Positions 47,813 through 56,454 of a stretch of 64,000 nt of DNA are shown piece by piece. The notes beneath the pieces were generated by a model, which was not told where the DNA came from, searched no databases, and worked only from the letters and a program-made list of their open reading frames with translations. The stretch is from a virus: IMG/VR virus record IMGVR_UViG_3300043673_000021, positions 1-64,000 of that record; one strand, 5' to 3'. Position 1 is the first letter of the stretch. Each line of letters begins with the position of its first letter. Position numbers and translations under genes: made by a program.

Positions 47813-48027
47813 GCCCCCACCTGCACTTTCGCCGCGCGCTCGGCACGGAGGGCACGCCGCCTTTGATCGCCCAGCCGCGCCTTCTCCCGCTCCTGCGCTT
47901 CCCAGTGAGCAACGCAAACCGTGTGCAGCGGGTGGCTTTTCTCGAACGGCCGCCCGCAGGGTACGCCGGCGACGAGCCATTCACAGTGACCGGTGCCATA
48001 GGTTTTCCAGTTAAACTTGCTCGGCAT
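47809..48027 (-). CDS. Small Cys/His protein
   Basis: 72 aa. GHCEWLVAGVPCGRPFEKSH and TVCVAHWEAQ give a C-C-H-C-H pattern; the C-terminal half is a basic helix (REKARLGDQRRRALRAERAA). It starts from an AGGAGGG ATGCCGA initiation cassette also used by the gene at 48433. Confidence 0.55.
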   Translation of the reverse strand: MPSKFNWKTYGTGHCEWLVAGVPCGRPFEKSHPLHTVCVAHWEAQEREKARLGDQRRRALRAERAAKVQVGA

Positions 48028-48433
48028 TTGTCCCTCCTGGCGGGTCTAGTTCATCCGCGCGCTGCCGAAGGAACCGCGCCTCCTCTTTGCGCCTCAGAGC
48101 CTCATGCGGGTCGAGTTCGCGCGAGTATTCCGTAAGATCGGTAAATCCCATCCCGACCAACAGGGCGATCACTTGATCCTGGCTCGGGTTGGTTTCCCCA
48201 AGCGCGGCCAATGGCTCCATTCCGAGGCCAAAGAAAACGCGCCAAGAGTCTTGGAAAACTTCTATCCGTGCAGTAGGCTCCTTGCCTACAACTTCCCAGC
48301 GAATTGCGAACTCTCCATCCGTTCCACCGTCTGGATAGTAGAGCCCGATCATGATCTGCGTCTGCGTATCCGGGCGCTTGTACCACGCCCGGTTGCTAAC
48401 GTTGAAGCCTTTAGTTGGCGCGTTGTTCGGCAT
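48011..48433 (-). CDS. Hypothetical protein
   Basis: 140 aa. Beta-like first half (QIMIGLYYPDGGTDGEFAIR, ARIEVFQDSWRVFFGLG) and a helical end (LDPHEALRRKEEARFLRQRA). It starts with the repeated AGGAGGGACAA-ATG cassette. Its last residues (GGTNAEQV) are dictated by the same cassette of the next gene, which overlaps it by 17 bases. Confidence 0.5.
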   Translation of the reverse strand: MPNNAPTKGFNVSNRAWYKRPDTQTQIMIGLYYPDGGTDGEFAIRWEVVGKEPTARIEVFQDSWRVFFGLGMEPLAALGETNPSQDQVIALLVGMGFTDLTEYSRELDPHEALRRKEEARFLRQRADELDPPGGTNAEQV

Positions 48434-49097
48434 TTGTCCCTCCTGAAAGTTCACGCTGCCCGGCCTTCTGACGGCTCACTTCTATCGCTGCGTCGATATC
48501 CGCCTGCGTGATTCGTTGGCCGGGCGGCAACACTGGGATATCGCGAACCTTGTGAATGCCGACCGCGTTCAGACTCTTGGCGCGCGCCAAGTCGAGAACG
48601 GTATCCTCGAGCGAATCAGCCACAGATACCTCTCGCCCGGGTGGCAGGGCTTTCATCTCGGGTGCCGCCAGAAGCTTCTCAGATGGAATACCATCGGGGA
48701 AATCCTCGGTGCTGCCGATCAGTTCGAACCCGTCCAACGGGCGGTACTTCGAGCAGTAAACCGCTCGCATGTCGCGCACACTGGGCCACTTCGAGTACAA
48801 CCGTGCCATCCGCTGCGCAAGCCAGAGAGCCTGCTCGGAATCGTGGCACATGGAGCGGATTTCCTCCGCAATCAAAAGTCGAGCGCCGCCTTCTTTCGGG
48901 AAGAATGGCAATGATGCGAGCATTTCTACCGCAACCGCTGCCGCTTCGTTGCTGATCCTCGGCTGTTCCGAGTGGCCATCGATCCTCGCTTGATCAATCC
49001 CCGTCAATCGCTTTCCGGAATTGCAAGTGCAGCGCCGGAGACCATCTGACGTTTGCATCCACAAGCCCGCGAAGGGCAAGCACTTTTCACAGCCCAT
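48411..49097 (-). CDS. Zinc-finger protein next to the replication initiator
   Basis: 228 aa. N-terminal CEKC ... CTC cysteines suggest a zinc finger. A helical middle (AAAVAVEMLASLPFFPKEGG, QALWLAQRMARLYSKWPSVR) and YCSKYRPLDGFELIGSTEDF follow, then a linker and a helical end. Gene order (directly after the initiator) makes a helicase loader or replication accessory factor plausible, but no Walker motif is present. It overlaps the initiator by 11 bases. Confidence 0.5.
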   Translation of the reverse strand: MGCEKCLPFAGLWMQTSDGLRRCTCNSGKRLTGIDQARIDGHSEQPRISNEAAAVAVEMLASLPFFPKEGGARLLIAEEIRSMCHDSEQALWLAQRMARLYSKWPSVRDMRAVYCSKYRPLDGFELIGSTEDFPDGIPSEKLLAAPEMKALPPGREVSVADSLEDTVLDLARAKSLNAVGIHKVRDIPVLPPGQRITQADIDAAIEVSRQKAGQRELSGGTNAEQRAN

Positions 49098-50025
49098 CAG
49101 TTGTCCTACCTTTCATCCTGTCGATAATTTGAAGTCCCGCGAGTAGTTCTGCCCGACGTCTTTCCTCTGGTGGTTCGCGGCATTGCCCTGGTAAAAGCAG
49201 TTGCGGGATTTCTTCCTCATCAGCAAATCGCTCCTTGTTCAGCCAAGTGCTCATGTATGGGCGTTTGTCTTTGTCGCGGAGAAGCATTGAGTGCTTCTGT
49301 TTCCGAACGGCCACCATGATCGCGGTTAGTTTGGCAACACTCGCCGCTTTTTTCCGAAAAGCCTTGACCGCCGCAGCGCGGTCGTCGGACCTCCAGCGCT
49401 CTTCCCAGAAATCAGAGAATCCAGGAGGGTCGGCATCTCGGACTGGCTTTGACCGCTTGGTTGCTTGCGGCTCCTGTGGGGCGAGTTCGAGTTTCGGCTC
49501 CGGTTCGGTGCTGGGAGGAATTACCTCAGAAGTTGGCTGAGGTAGCTCGGATGGGGATATGTTTTTAAACCTCTCCAATACAACTTCTTCTCCTATACTA
49601 TGAAGAAATCCTTTGAAAATACTTACTAAGTCCTTCGCAAATTCTTTGTTTCCAGTTCTATAGGCCACTTTCCAGGCCATGACGTCCTCATCTTTTGGGG
49701 CTGGACTTTCTTGGTCTTTGCGGGTCTTAAAGGTGGGCAAGCGGCTAGATGAGGTATCCCAAGCACCCCATAATTGCCGCCCCACTGGCCACACGTACAG
49801 TAAGTTGGCACCGATGTATTCGGCGATCCAGGAGAACACCTGCTCGCGCGCTGGGCAAGGATGAAAGTTACTGAAACACTTCGCGGCGATCCGCAAGTAA
49901 TTGATCTCGAACCGAGCATAGCCGTTGGCGGCCATGTAGATCCACGGCCACGCCAATTTTGCCTCAGTCGAGCAGCAGGCTAGCCGGTCGCCGTTGTACA
50001 TGCCATCTGGGTCAATCAGCGGCAT
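49087..50025 (-). CDS. Phage replication initiation protein (replisome organiser type)
   Basis: 312 aa from ATG 50025, which has an AGGGG site. The first about 110 residues resemble the winged-helix N-terminus of phage initiators (LIDPDGMYNGDRLACCSTEA, WPWIYMAANGYARFEIN, GANLLYVWPVGRQLWGAWDT). A Pro/Glu linker separates them from a C-terminal module common in phage replication proteins (FSDFWEERWRSDDRAAAVKA, then RPYMSTWLNKERFADE). It would recognise the phage origin and recruit a helicase. No iterated origin repeats were found inside the gene by eye. Confidence 0.65.
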   Translation of the reverse strand: MPLIDPDGMYNGDRLACCSTEAKLAWPWIYMAANGYARFEINYLRIAAKCFSNFHPCPAREQVFSWIAEYIGANLLYVWPVGRQLWGAWDTSSSRLPTFKTRKDQESPAPKDEDVMAWKVAYRTGNKEFAKDLVSIFKGFLHSIGEEVVLERFKNISPSELPQPTSEVIPPSTEPEPKLELAPQEPQATKRSKPVRDADPPGFSDFWEERWRSDDRAAAVKAFRKKAASVAKLTAIMVAVRKQKHSMLLRDKDKRPYMSTWLNKERFADEEEIPQLLLPGQCREPPEERRRAELLAGLQIIDRMKGRTTDGL

Positions 50026-50494
50026 AGGAAACCCCTGGCTCGGCCCCAAATGAAGCTTGCATTTGTTCGAAAACCTCACTGGCTAACTGGCCATAATCAA
50101 AGGCGCGTGGCGTTGTGGCGAATCCGTTGGCTAATTCTCCCTCTGAGAATATCGGCATCTTGCGAAAACGCGGCAGCATCCAGCGAGGTAGTTCGTCAGG
50201 TGTTGTATCGCCATCGCTGTGCTGCTCGTCAAATTCACGCTCAAGATTATCTTGGTAGTCCTGGCTATAGAATTCCGAGAGATGAACTGATCGGGCCGAC
50301 TTCCCGCGATTGCAATCAAAGCACGCGGTGATTAGGTTGTTGGGGTCAAGCTCAGCGCCGCCATTCGCAATCGAATGAACGTGGTCAATTTCCAGCCGGA
50401 CTTCCTCTGACCCGCTACCGCAGTAACGGCACCGAAACCCATCGCGGCGCAAGATCTCGAACCGGAGGCGCTTTGAGATACCGGCGCGTTTCAT
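50012..50494 (-). CDS. HNH endonuclease
   Basis: 160 aa. The HNH motif is complete: C22-x2-C25 (FRCRYCGSG), LEIDHVHSIANGG (D37, H38), DPNNLITACFDCNRGK with N53 and C58-x2-C61. The C-terminal half is not recognised. It overlaps the initiator gene by 14 bases and may act in recombination, packaging or homing; location in the replication block does not settle which. Confidence 0.85.
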   Translation of the reverse strand: MKRAGISKRLRFEILRRDGFRCRYCGSGSEEVRLEIDHVHSIANGGAELDPNNLITACFDCNRGKSARSVHLSEFYSQDYQDNLEREFDEQHSDGDTTPDELPRWMLPRFRKMPIFSEGELANGFATTPRAFDYGQLASEVFEQMQASFGAEPGVSYAAD

Positions 50495-50949
50495 CAGCCC
50501 TGGTCCTCCGACTTACGGACGACTACTTTTGCCAATTCCTCGCGGACTTTGGCCCTACGGCGCGCTGCGGCTTCTTCGGTCAGAAGATCCTTGCATCCCT
50601 CAGTCCATGTACCCATCTCTCGATGAATAAGGCAGTGATCTATTGGGTTGACTCCCGGTTCCGGGATGTCAAATATCACTCCGACTATAAAGGAATGGGG
50701 GTCGCACATCGGGGCATCGCACGTAAAATCCTCTAGTGCTTCGAAGTCGCGGACCAACGCCTTGGGCCTTTCTACTCCCACAGCGCCGACCATTACGGGT
50801 CCAGGAGCATCCTGGAGGATCGCGCGAAGCCCTATCCGGTAATCGCACAGCCACCGACCGGGAACCCCGCATATGGCGCAAGGTTCTGAGAAGGGTAGAA
50901 TCGGTTGCTCCGTATCTGGCGAAGATGAAGTAAAATGTGGTTTAGGCAT
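50494..50949 (-). CDS. Hypothetical Cys-rich protein
   Basis: 151 aa. Cys groups CAICGVPGRWLC, CDAPMCDPH and C in the middle suggest a zinc fold. Ends in a charged helix (EEAAARRRAKVREELAKVVV). It is coupled by TGATG to the HNH gene. Not recognised. Confidence 0.5.
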   Translation of the reverse strand: MPKPHFTSSSPDTEQPILPFSEPCAICGVPGRWLCDYRIGLRAILQDAPGPVMVGAVGVERPKALVRDFEALEDFTCDAPMCDPHSFIVGVIFDIPEPGVNPIDHCLIHREMGTWTEGCKDLLTEEAAARRRAKVREELAKVVVRKSEDQG

Positions 50950-51130
50950 CCTGAACCCTCCATAGGTTCTTGCTGCTAGGGTCTCGTTGAAGTACCACCT
51001 TCCACGGGACCCGCTTATCTCTATTCTCCCACCCGCCCACTAACTCCGCAACAATTCCGACTAACTTTGTCGCGCGCATTTTAAGCACCGTGATGTTACC
51101 TGACTTACTTGGCATTAGGCTCGCTGTCAT
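50942..51130 (-). CDS. Hypothetical small protein
   Basis: 62 aa from the ATG in a TGATG overlap. MTASLMPSKSGNITVLKMRA then GIVAELVGGWENRDKRVPWK; a small basic beta protein. Not recognised. Confidence 0.45.
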   Translation of the reverse strand: MTASLMPSKSGNITVLKMRATKLVGIVAELVGGWENRDKRVPWKVVLQRDPSSKNLWRVQDA

Positions 51131-51384
51131 CAGAAGCATCCGCTCGTATTGTATTTGCGCTCATCGCGTCCCGCCTTCCTCGCCTTGTCGCGCCGCACCT
51201 TAACGCACTCCGCCATGTCTGCCGCACTCGCGCCGGTCGCTTGGCAGGTAGTGCAGGCGTTGAATTCTCGGTTGCATACGAAGGACGGTTTGCCGAAGTC
51301 GTCTAAGCCCACGCACTTATCGCTGTGCATGTGGCTTAGAGTCAAGAACGGAAACGCGCTTGGGTAGTCATGAATCTGCGCCAT
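51130..51384 (-). CDS. Hypothetical Cys-containing protein
   Basis: 84 aa with an AAAGGGAGG site. CNREFNACTTCQ suggests a metal site; the second half is charged (CVKVRRDKARKAGRDERKYN). Not recognised. Confidence 0.5.
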   Translation of the reverse strand: MAQIHDYPSAFPFLTLSHMHSDKCVGLDDFGKPSFVCNREFNACTTCQATGASAADMAECVKVRRDKARKAGRDERKYNTSGCF

Positions 51385-51403
51385 CTTAGCCTCCCTTTTC
51401 CTT

Positions 51404-51637
51404 CTAAATACCCTGCTTCACATCTGGGATCCTCAGCCTCATCCTCTTTCGAAACTTCTTGAACCTAGGGAGTGACGCGCAGGATTCGCAGAGGTGCCAT
51501 ACTTCACGGCTTCCAACACACAGAACAGCCTCGGACGAACAGCCCGTATAATCCCGGTATCCACCCAGCGCGTTACGGTCAGGAATGCCTTGCGCTGGAC
51601 GATCCCTAGTGGGGTCCCAAAAACACAACTCAGTCAT
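51404..51637 (-). CDS. Hypothetical Cys-containing protein
   Basis: 77 aa. TELCFWDPTRDRP, then CSSEAVLCVGS and WHLCESCASLPRFKKFRKRM, a four-to-five Cys pattern with a basic end. It overlaps the DUF4326 gene stop by eight bases. Not recognised. Confidence 0.5.
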   Translation of the reverse strand: MTELCFWDPTRDRPAQGIPDRNALGGYRDYTGCSSEAVLCVGSREVWHLCESCASLPRFKKFRKRMRLRIPDVKQGI

Positions 51638-52031
51638 GGTTAACGCCCCTCAATATCTCCAGCAGAACATCCGCATGGCAGGCCTCCGATAGCGAACAGA
51701 AGCACGCGAGATTGTGGCCCCCGAGTTCGCCATGGATGAGTTCGAGCGGGTGCGCGCCAAGTCGCTTACGAAAGTTATGGTGCGCATCGTAGGCTGTTAG
51801 CCTAAGCGACAGTCCTTGCACGCAGTCTCCATTCCAGATACCCTCCACGCTATTGCGGAACAACCTCAGCGCCAGTTCGCGCCCGAAGATTGCCACGCTG
51901 TACGGGTTGCCCCAGCGCCCGGGTCGCGCGACGCTGATGCACGGTAGCCCGTTGACGGCCATGCTCGCAGCCTGCATGTTGAATCCGGCGGTTCGCTTTC
52001 GCTGGATGCGCACGGGGGTAGGTTGGCTCAT
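51630..52031 (-). CDS. DUF4326 protein
   Basis: 133 aa, start at the ATGA overlap. It matches DUF4326: PVRIQRKRTAGFNM, ISVARPGRWGNPYSVAIFGR, then LGGHNLACFCSLSEACHADVLLEIL with the conserved C-x-C ... CHAD motif. Small DUF4326 proteins are common in phages; the Cys/His motif suggests metal binding, and no reaction is established. Confidence 0.85.
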   Translation of the reverse strand: MSQPTPVRIQRKRTAGFNMQAASMAVNGLPCISVARPGRWGNPYSVAIFGRELALRLFRNSVEGIWNGDCVQGLSLRLTAYDAHHNFRKRLGAHPLELIHGELGGHNLACFCSLSEACHADVLLEILRGVNHD

Positions 52032-52693
52032 TGCCATACTCCACTATCCGAGCGTGCGTGTCTGTCGGTCGAAGTCCATGTGTCAGGCTTCATGTCCCGA
52101 TGCTCGGCCACCCACTTAGTCATGTAGGCGCATAACTCGGAGTGCCAGAGTTTCAGATCTTGCGAGTAATCAGCGGCCTTCCAATGTCCGGCTTTGGTGT
52201 CGGCATTCTTGGCCATATTCAGGTACTCGCGAATCTCGCCAGTCGCACAGACGGCGGGCAAGTAAAGCCATCGTGGCGTCAGAGGAAACGAAAGCTTATC
52301 CGCAACGCACAGTCGAGAGAATGGCAGGCCTAGAGCCTTGGCGTAATAGCGGGAATGAAGTAAAGAGAACTGTCCCCACTTGCCGTACGCCTCACCATCA
52401 ACCCAAACGTAATCCTTAGTATTTTTACGGAGTGGACCATCCTGCCAGATGATAGTGGGTTCCTCGTCAAATAGCGTGGTCATTATTTGGCCGCCTAACT
52501 TCGGATGTTCCTCGCCTTCCGGCCCGTCCATGTTGGTTTTACCGAAATATCCAAGATCGTGAACGAAGAACGAGACCCAAAGAATAGGGCTCCAAGGAAA
52601 GCCGAATAACTTCCACCATGCAAGGGCAACAAACCACGGATGCAGAAAGAAACAATGCGCTCCATATAAAACACTCTTAGTTCCGACTCTCAC
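52028..52693 (-). CDS. HD-domain-like phage protein
   Basis: 221 aa. The pair H45-D46 in SFFVHDLGYFGKTNMDGPEG, followed by EEHPKLGGQIM and LLHSRYYAKALGLPFSRLCV ADK, gives the spacing of HD-type metal-dependent phosphohydrolases. An N-terminal aromatic stretch (PWFVALAWWKLFGFPW) could sit at a membrane. The C-terminal GEIREYLNMAKN is also common in this phage family. It may hydrolyse nucleotides; no substrate is visible. Confidence 0.65.
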   Translation of the reverse strand: MRVGTKSVLYGAHCFFLHPWFVALAWWKLFGFPWSPILWVSFFVHDLGYFGKTNMDGPEGEEHPKLGGQIMTTLFDEEPTIIWQDGPLRKNTKDYVWVDGEAYGKWGQFSLLHSRYYAKALGLPFSRLCVADKLSFPLTPRWLYLPAVCATGEIREYLNMAKNADTKAGHWKAADYSQDLKLWHSELCAYMTKWVAEHRDMKPDTWTSTDRHARSDSGVWQ

Positions 52694-53103
52694 GCTATCT
52701 CCTCAACTTTCCAATGCTCCATGCAATAGTCCACATCCTCGCCAACGCTCCGATGGTGCGCATCGCAGCAAGGCTGGTCGCAGGTTCCCTTGACCGCCAG
52801 CCGCGCATTGCCCTCCACGCCGATTCGTAGCGGCTGGGCCTCGATGCCGTTCCAGATCCAGGTCACCACCACCCACTCGTCCCGGCGCTCGACCGATATC
52901 AGCGTCCGCGCCTCCCTGCCGCTGGAGAACGGGAAGATACGGTCGTCGGCCTTCAGGCTCTTGGCCGGCACCTGCTTCTGACGTTCGACGGGCCAGTCGC
53001 AGAGCTTGGTCGAGCGCGCGGTGCAGAAGGCACATTGCTTGGGCGCGGGGGTTCCGCAGATGATCGCGGTAGCGCCTAGCATGTTGAGAACTCGGCAGGG
53101 CAT
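52690..53103 (-). CDS. Cys-rich hypothetical protein
   Basis: 137 aa from ATG in a TAATG overlap. Cys groups CRVLN, CAFCTARSTKLCDWP, CDQPCCDAHH and CMEHW suggest two zinc sites around a beta core (DEWVVVTWIWNGIEAQPLRI). The opposite phase is also open for 216 codons, but its Arg-rich, low-information sequence marks it as a shadow. Function unknown. Confidence 0.5.
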   Translation of the reverse strand: MPCRVLNMLGATAIICGTPAPKQCAFCTARSTKLCDWPVERQKQVPAKSLKADDRIFPFSSGREARTLISVERRDEWVVVTWIWNGIEAQPLRIGVEGNARLAVKGTCDQPCCDAHHRSVGEDVDYCMEHWKVEEIA

Positions 53104-53540
53104 TAGGTGGTCTCCATAAACGCCGTCTCGGCGCAATCAACACCGAACATTTGGAGCGCCGTATCAAGGCACCCGCCAACACTCGCCAGAATGAACTCGT
53201 CCCCGCGAATGATCGCAGCCGCCAGCCTGTGATTACCATCCTGCACAATCCAATCGACATGGCATCGGAGTGAGGGGATTCCAATGTCCACTTCAATGGC
53301 GTCATTCCATCCATGGACCACAAAGTAAGCGATACGTCGCAAGTGCGCCTCATATGATCTCAGCGGACGGAAAATCGGAATTCCGGCTTCATCGGCGCGT
53401 ACAGCAGGAGTGTCTCTAAATTGTCTGGCAACTACGGCCAGTCGAACAGTTTCAGGATCGATGCGCCCGCATCCCCATGGGTCGCCAAGAAATGGGTTGC
53501 AATACTGGCGAAGGATGGCGACTGGCAATTGTACGGGCAT
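53103..53540 (-). CDS. ParB/Srx-like nuclease-fold protein
   Basis: 145 aa. HVDWIVQDGNHRLAAAIIRG (DGNHR at 101-105) is the signature of ParB N-terminal-like domains, which bind or hydrolyse nucleotides and sometimes act as nucleases. N-terminal VQLPVAILRQYCNPFLGD includes the usual I-x-P-like start. There is no DNA-binding HTH, so a plasmid partition role is unlikely; phages often use this fold near methylases and recombination genes. Confidence 0.75.
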   Translation of the reverse strand: MPVQLPVAILRQYCNPFLGDPWGCGRIDPETVRLAVVARQFRDTPAVRADEAGIPIFRPLRSYEAHLRRIAYFVVHGWNDAIEVDIGIPSLRCHVDWIVQDGNHRLAAAIIRGDEFILASVGGCLDTALQMFGVDCAETAFMETT

Positions 53541-54211
53541 TAGTTATCACCTTCCGTCGCCGGGTCATCCGGATCAGCAACCCCCAGCGATCCTTGCTCA
53601 ACGGCCTCGTTCATCATGGAGTCGAGAAAGCGCGTCAGTGGCGTGCTGCCGTCTTCGCCCTCATCGTTCATCGCGCGGCAGACATCCTTGGCGAACTCAA
53701 GCGGATCGGCGATTGTAGCCTCTCGCTTGAAATCGTTAGCCGCTTCATCGAACGGGTTGTTGCCTTCGCCGTGCTCGAACGCAAAGGCTAGCGTCTCTAC
53801 GCCGATGGAGATCACCAGCCGACCGTCTTCTACTTCCGCGCGCAGCGGCATACCGTCGCGACCGTCATTTGGTTTCTCTTCGACGTCGGGGTCGCAGGAT
53901 TTCGCTACACATCCTCTACAGAGTCCCGGATCAGAGAGATGATCAGCGCCAGCGATCACGCCGATGACGCCGCCACATGCAGTGCAGGACCGGTACCTGT
54001 CGTCCGTCCGCACAATCGTCCAAACCTGCCACGCCTTGTCCCACGTAAAACCCATGCCTTCCAACTGCTCCCGCATCGCCGTCATCGGCATGTTGGCAAA
54101 CTGTATAGCCATAACTCGCGGCTCCTTCGGGTGATTCAGCCATGAGTACCAGCGCACCAAATACTGGTTGCTGAGGCTGAGCACGATTGACTGGAACTGG
54201 TCTAGGGTCAT
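53540..54211 (-). CDS. Zinc-containing hypothetical protein
   Basis: 223 aa, start at the ATGA overlap. N-terminal helical part (DQFQSIVLSLSNQYLVRWY, AMREQLEGMGFTWDKAWQVW), then CTACGGVIGVI and CRGCVAKSC as a zinc site, then a highly acidic C-terminal half (EGNNPFDEAANDFKREATI, NDEGEDGSTPL). The stop overlaps the next start. Not recognised. Confidence 0.5.
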   Translation of the reverse strand: MTLDQFQSIVLSLSNQYLVRWYSWLNHPKEPRVMAIQFANMPMTAMREQLEGMGFTWDKAWQVWTIVRTDDRYRSCTACGGVIGVIAGADHLSDPGLCRGCVAKSCDPDVEEKPNDGRDGMPLRAEVEDGRLVISIGVETLAFAFEHGEGNNPFDEAANDFKREATIADPLEFAKDVCRAMNDEGEDGSTPLTRFLDSMMNEAVEQGSLGVADPDDPATEGDN

Positions 54212-55293
54212 GCGCATACCTCCGACCAATCGAACTCCGTAACATACGGATTGCGCGCAGTCCCGCGCAAACTCGATTGCGGCAAAGTAAGCACGGCCTC
54301 ATTCAGCCAGCCGATGTACTCGCGCACTGGTCGCCCATCCCACGTGCCAGTCCATCCATGGCGGTCAACCACCCCAACTACAGCGTCAGTTGCAGTAGCC
54401 GACTTGACGCGCACGAAGTCACCGCTGGCGGTGTATGCGTAGTCGCCGGGCGGGTAGCAGCCGGGGTAAATCTGCCGGCGCGCCAGCCATTCGAGGACGG
54501 CGGGATCATTGGCCATCGGCGGCAGCGGTGGACGGTCATGCCATCTCGGGAAGCTATCGCGCTCATTGCGGATCGCGTGAAGACTCACCGGCCAAGTCGG
54601 CTCGACGAAGGCCCACGTATCGGTTTGCTCGCAGGCTTCGCAGAGCCCCGCCTTCCAGCGCAAGCCAATCTGCATTCTGTAGAGGTCCCACGAGTAACGG
54701 CAGTTAATTGATCCGCATATCCAGCAGCCGGGAAGCTCGCCGAGGTGCAGGCTGTATTCGGTGGAACTTCCGAAGCGTGGCTCCGGCACGGGGATGATCG
54801 CTTCAACCTGATTGATCAGGCGGATGAACTCTAGTCGCTCAAGCGGTGCGCCGGGTTGCTCGGGCTCCCAGTCGGTACCGCCCGGCTGGACTGCTTCGAA
54901 ATCCTCCGGGGTGAAGACGCCAAGATCCCAGCGCGGCCGGGGAGTATGGAAGCGATACTGTCCCGCGATAGTCGATTCGACGAACCGCAGAATGACCTTA
55001 CCAGTGGCTCCGCATCGGCGGCAGTCCTGATAGTCAACGTGGTCTTCGTCGTTCCAATCTACCCATTTGTATTCGCCAGTTCCCTTGCAGGCCTTACACG
55101 AACGCTCGACACCGATAATGCGCTGAGTCGCCATGCCCAGTTTCATCGCTGCGCCAATGGCCATCTTTTTCCATGCGTATATCCGACTCGGCATCTCGTG
55201 CATGTCGAGTTGGTCCTTATACTCGAGACGCGCCCACGCATTGAGTCTTGCCAGCGGCGGCATGATCGACAGGAGTTTCTCTTGGTCTGTCAT
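54208..55293 (-). CDS. Large zinc-finger protein with DnaJ-type cysteine repeats
   Basis: 361 aa. Two DnaJ-like zinc repeats, CKACKGTG (66-73) and CRRCGATG (91-98), lie near the N-terminus, followed by CWICGSINC and CEACEQTDTW later. A C-terminal region (YAYTASGDFVRVKSATAT) looks beta-rich. No J-domain is present. The start is fixed by TAATG. A nucleic-acid or protein scaffold role is possible; the family is not recognised. Confidence 0.55.
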   Translation of the reverse strand: MTDQEKLLSIMPPLARLNAWARLEYKDQLDMHEMPSRIYAWKKMAIGAAMKLGMATQRIIGVERSCKACKGTGEYKWVDWNDEDHVDYQDCRRCGATGKVILRFVESTIAGQYRFHTPRPRWDLGVFTPEDFEAVQPGGTDWEPEQPGAPLERLEFIRLINQVEAIIPVPEPRFGSSTEYSLHLGELPGCWICGSINCRYSWDLYRMQIGLRWKAGLCEACEQTDTWAFVEPTWPVSLHAIRNERDSFPRWHDRPPLPPMANDPAVLEWLARRQIYPGCYPPGDYAYTASGDFVRVKSATATDAVVGVVDRHGWTGTWDGRPVREYIGWLNEAVLTLPQSSLRGTARNPYVTEFDWSEVCA

Positions 55294-55991
55294 TAGCATT
55301 CCACCGCCATCGATTGTTCGTCGCTAAGGCTTGGATCAAACACGCGGGTGCGCCCCTTGCGCGGGTTCTTGGGAGGATCTCCCTTTCGCACGGGGTACCA
55401 GCCGTAGTCGCCCTCGTACATCTCAAGATGCGGCGCATGGACGTCGATCGCCGATTGGACGAACTCCAGAGTGTGGTTAGTTGCGAAGGCTGTACCTTGA
55501 TAAGCACGGCCCTTGCGCTTCTGCCGGTGATACCAGTTAGGGTTACAGACGGTCACTCGAGACGGCCCTTCGAGTGTCGAGGTGCTAACGATTGGCCCGA
55601 TCTGGGCAGATACCGCGGAAGCCCCGCTACTCCACGGTCCTGTTAATGTAAGCACCCGACCATTGAGGACGCAACAGACGTCCCGGTTAGTTCTGGAGCC
55701 GAAGTCGCGCTCATGGCGTGCGCAGTCTTTCCATTGCGATGCGTCCCAATCGTCGGCCATGTGGAGTTCGAACTTGGCGAATCCGAAGCCATTGTGGTCG
55801 TTTCGGTTGTGGTATAGATATCGGACCTCGCCATCCTTTACGGCATAGAATAGGTTGCCGTTTTGGTTCCACCTAAACTCTGATGAAGGAGTAAGCACGC
55901 GGTCACGCTTGAGGACGAATTGCAGTTGTGGATTGTTGCCGAACTGCTCCATCCATTCCACTTCAACTCGGCAGATGTCTTGTGTCTTCAT
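55293..55991 (-). CDS. Hypothetical protein
   Basis: 232 aa. Mostly beta-like with many aromatic residues (LFYAVKDGEVRYLYHNRND, FGFAKFELHMADDWDASQWK, LTGPWSSGASAVSAQIG). No Cys cluster. Ends in a Pro/Lys-rich segment (KGDPPKNPRKGRTRVFD). Not recognised. Confidence 0.5.
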   Translation of the reverse strand: MKTQDICRVEVEWMEQFGNNPQLQFVLKRDRVLTPSSEFRWNQNGNLFYAVKDGEVRYLYHNRNDHNGFGFAKFELHMADDWDASQWKDCARHERDFGSRTNRDVCCVLNGRVLTLTGPWSSGASAVSAQIGPIVSTSTLEGPSRVTVCNPNWYHRQKRKGRAYQGTAFATNHTLEFVQSAIDVHAPHLEMYEGDYGWYPVRKGDPPKNPRKGRTRVFDPSLSDEQSMAVEC

Positions 55992-56251
55992 TTGTTCCTT
56001 GCCTCCGCCTGTGCCTTCCGTAACTTCGCCGGGTGACTGAACCTGCTTCGCTCTTCCGGTTGCGCCAGTATCTCCGCGATACGTTCGCGGCTCAGGAGTG
56101 CTCTCGGCGTGTCAACCGCTCGCTTGCACAATTCATTGAGTTCTTGCCAGTCCGAGATGTCATACCCCACCGCGCGGGACTGCGGAACCTCTGCCGCCTG
56201 AATGTACGCGCTCGTGCCACCGGGGGTGGTTTGTTTGTTGCGGGTGATCAT
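55988..56251 (-). CDS. Hypothetical small protein
   Basis: 87 aa, start by ATGA overlap. Includes DISDWQELNELCKRAVDTPR and RERIAEILAQPEERSRF; helical and basic at the end (LRKAQAEARNK). Not recognised. Confidence 0.45.
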   Translation of the reverse strand: MITRNKQTTPGGTSAYIQAAEVPQSRAVGYDISDWQELNELCKRAVDTPRALLSRERIAEILAQPEERSRFSHPAKLRKAQAEARNK

Positions 56252-56454
56252 GCCTTCCGTCCTTCCTGCCGCTCTTGCGCCTCGGATATCGCGCGCCGGA
56301 TCTTCCCAAGGTTCTCCGTGTAAGGAGCGCGGTCCTTGTCCAGTCGAACCTTCGACCATTCGCCCGTCACGAATCCTTGGATCACATCCCAATCGCCGGA
56401 CTCCAGCGTTACCGTCACCGGCGTCGCCATTCGATCAAGCGTTGGCTTGCTCAC
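56248..56454 (-). CDS. Hypothetical small protein
   Basis: 68 aa. TPVTVTLESGDWDVIQGFVT followed by a charged helix (LGKIRRAISEAQERQEG). The pattern (V-x-L-x-x-x-D/E-W-x-x-V/I) is common among small phage proteins. Its ATG overlaps the preceding stop (ATGA), and its own stop overlaps the next start. Function unknown. Confidence 0.5.
   Translation of the reverse strand: MSKPTLDRMATPVTVTLESGDWDVIQGFVTGEWSKVRLDKDRAPYTENLGKIRRAISEAQERQEGRKA

Noticed and set aside
52703-53353. 216-codon minus-strand frame overlapping two genes
   Set aside because: It is out of phase with two genes tied by TAATG and ATGA overlaps, and its sequence is Arg/Gly/Ala-rich with no motif.
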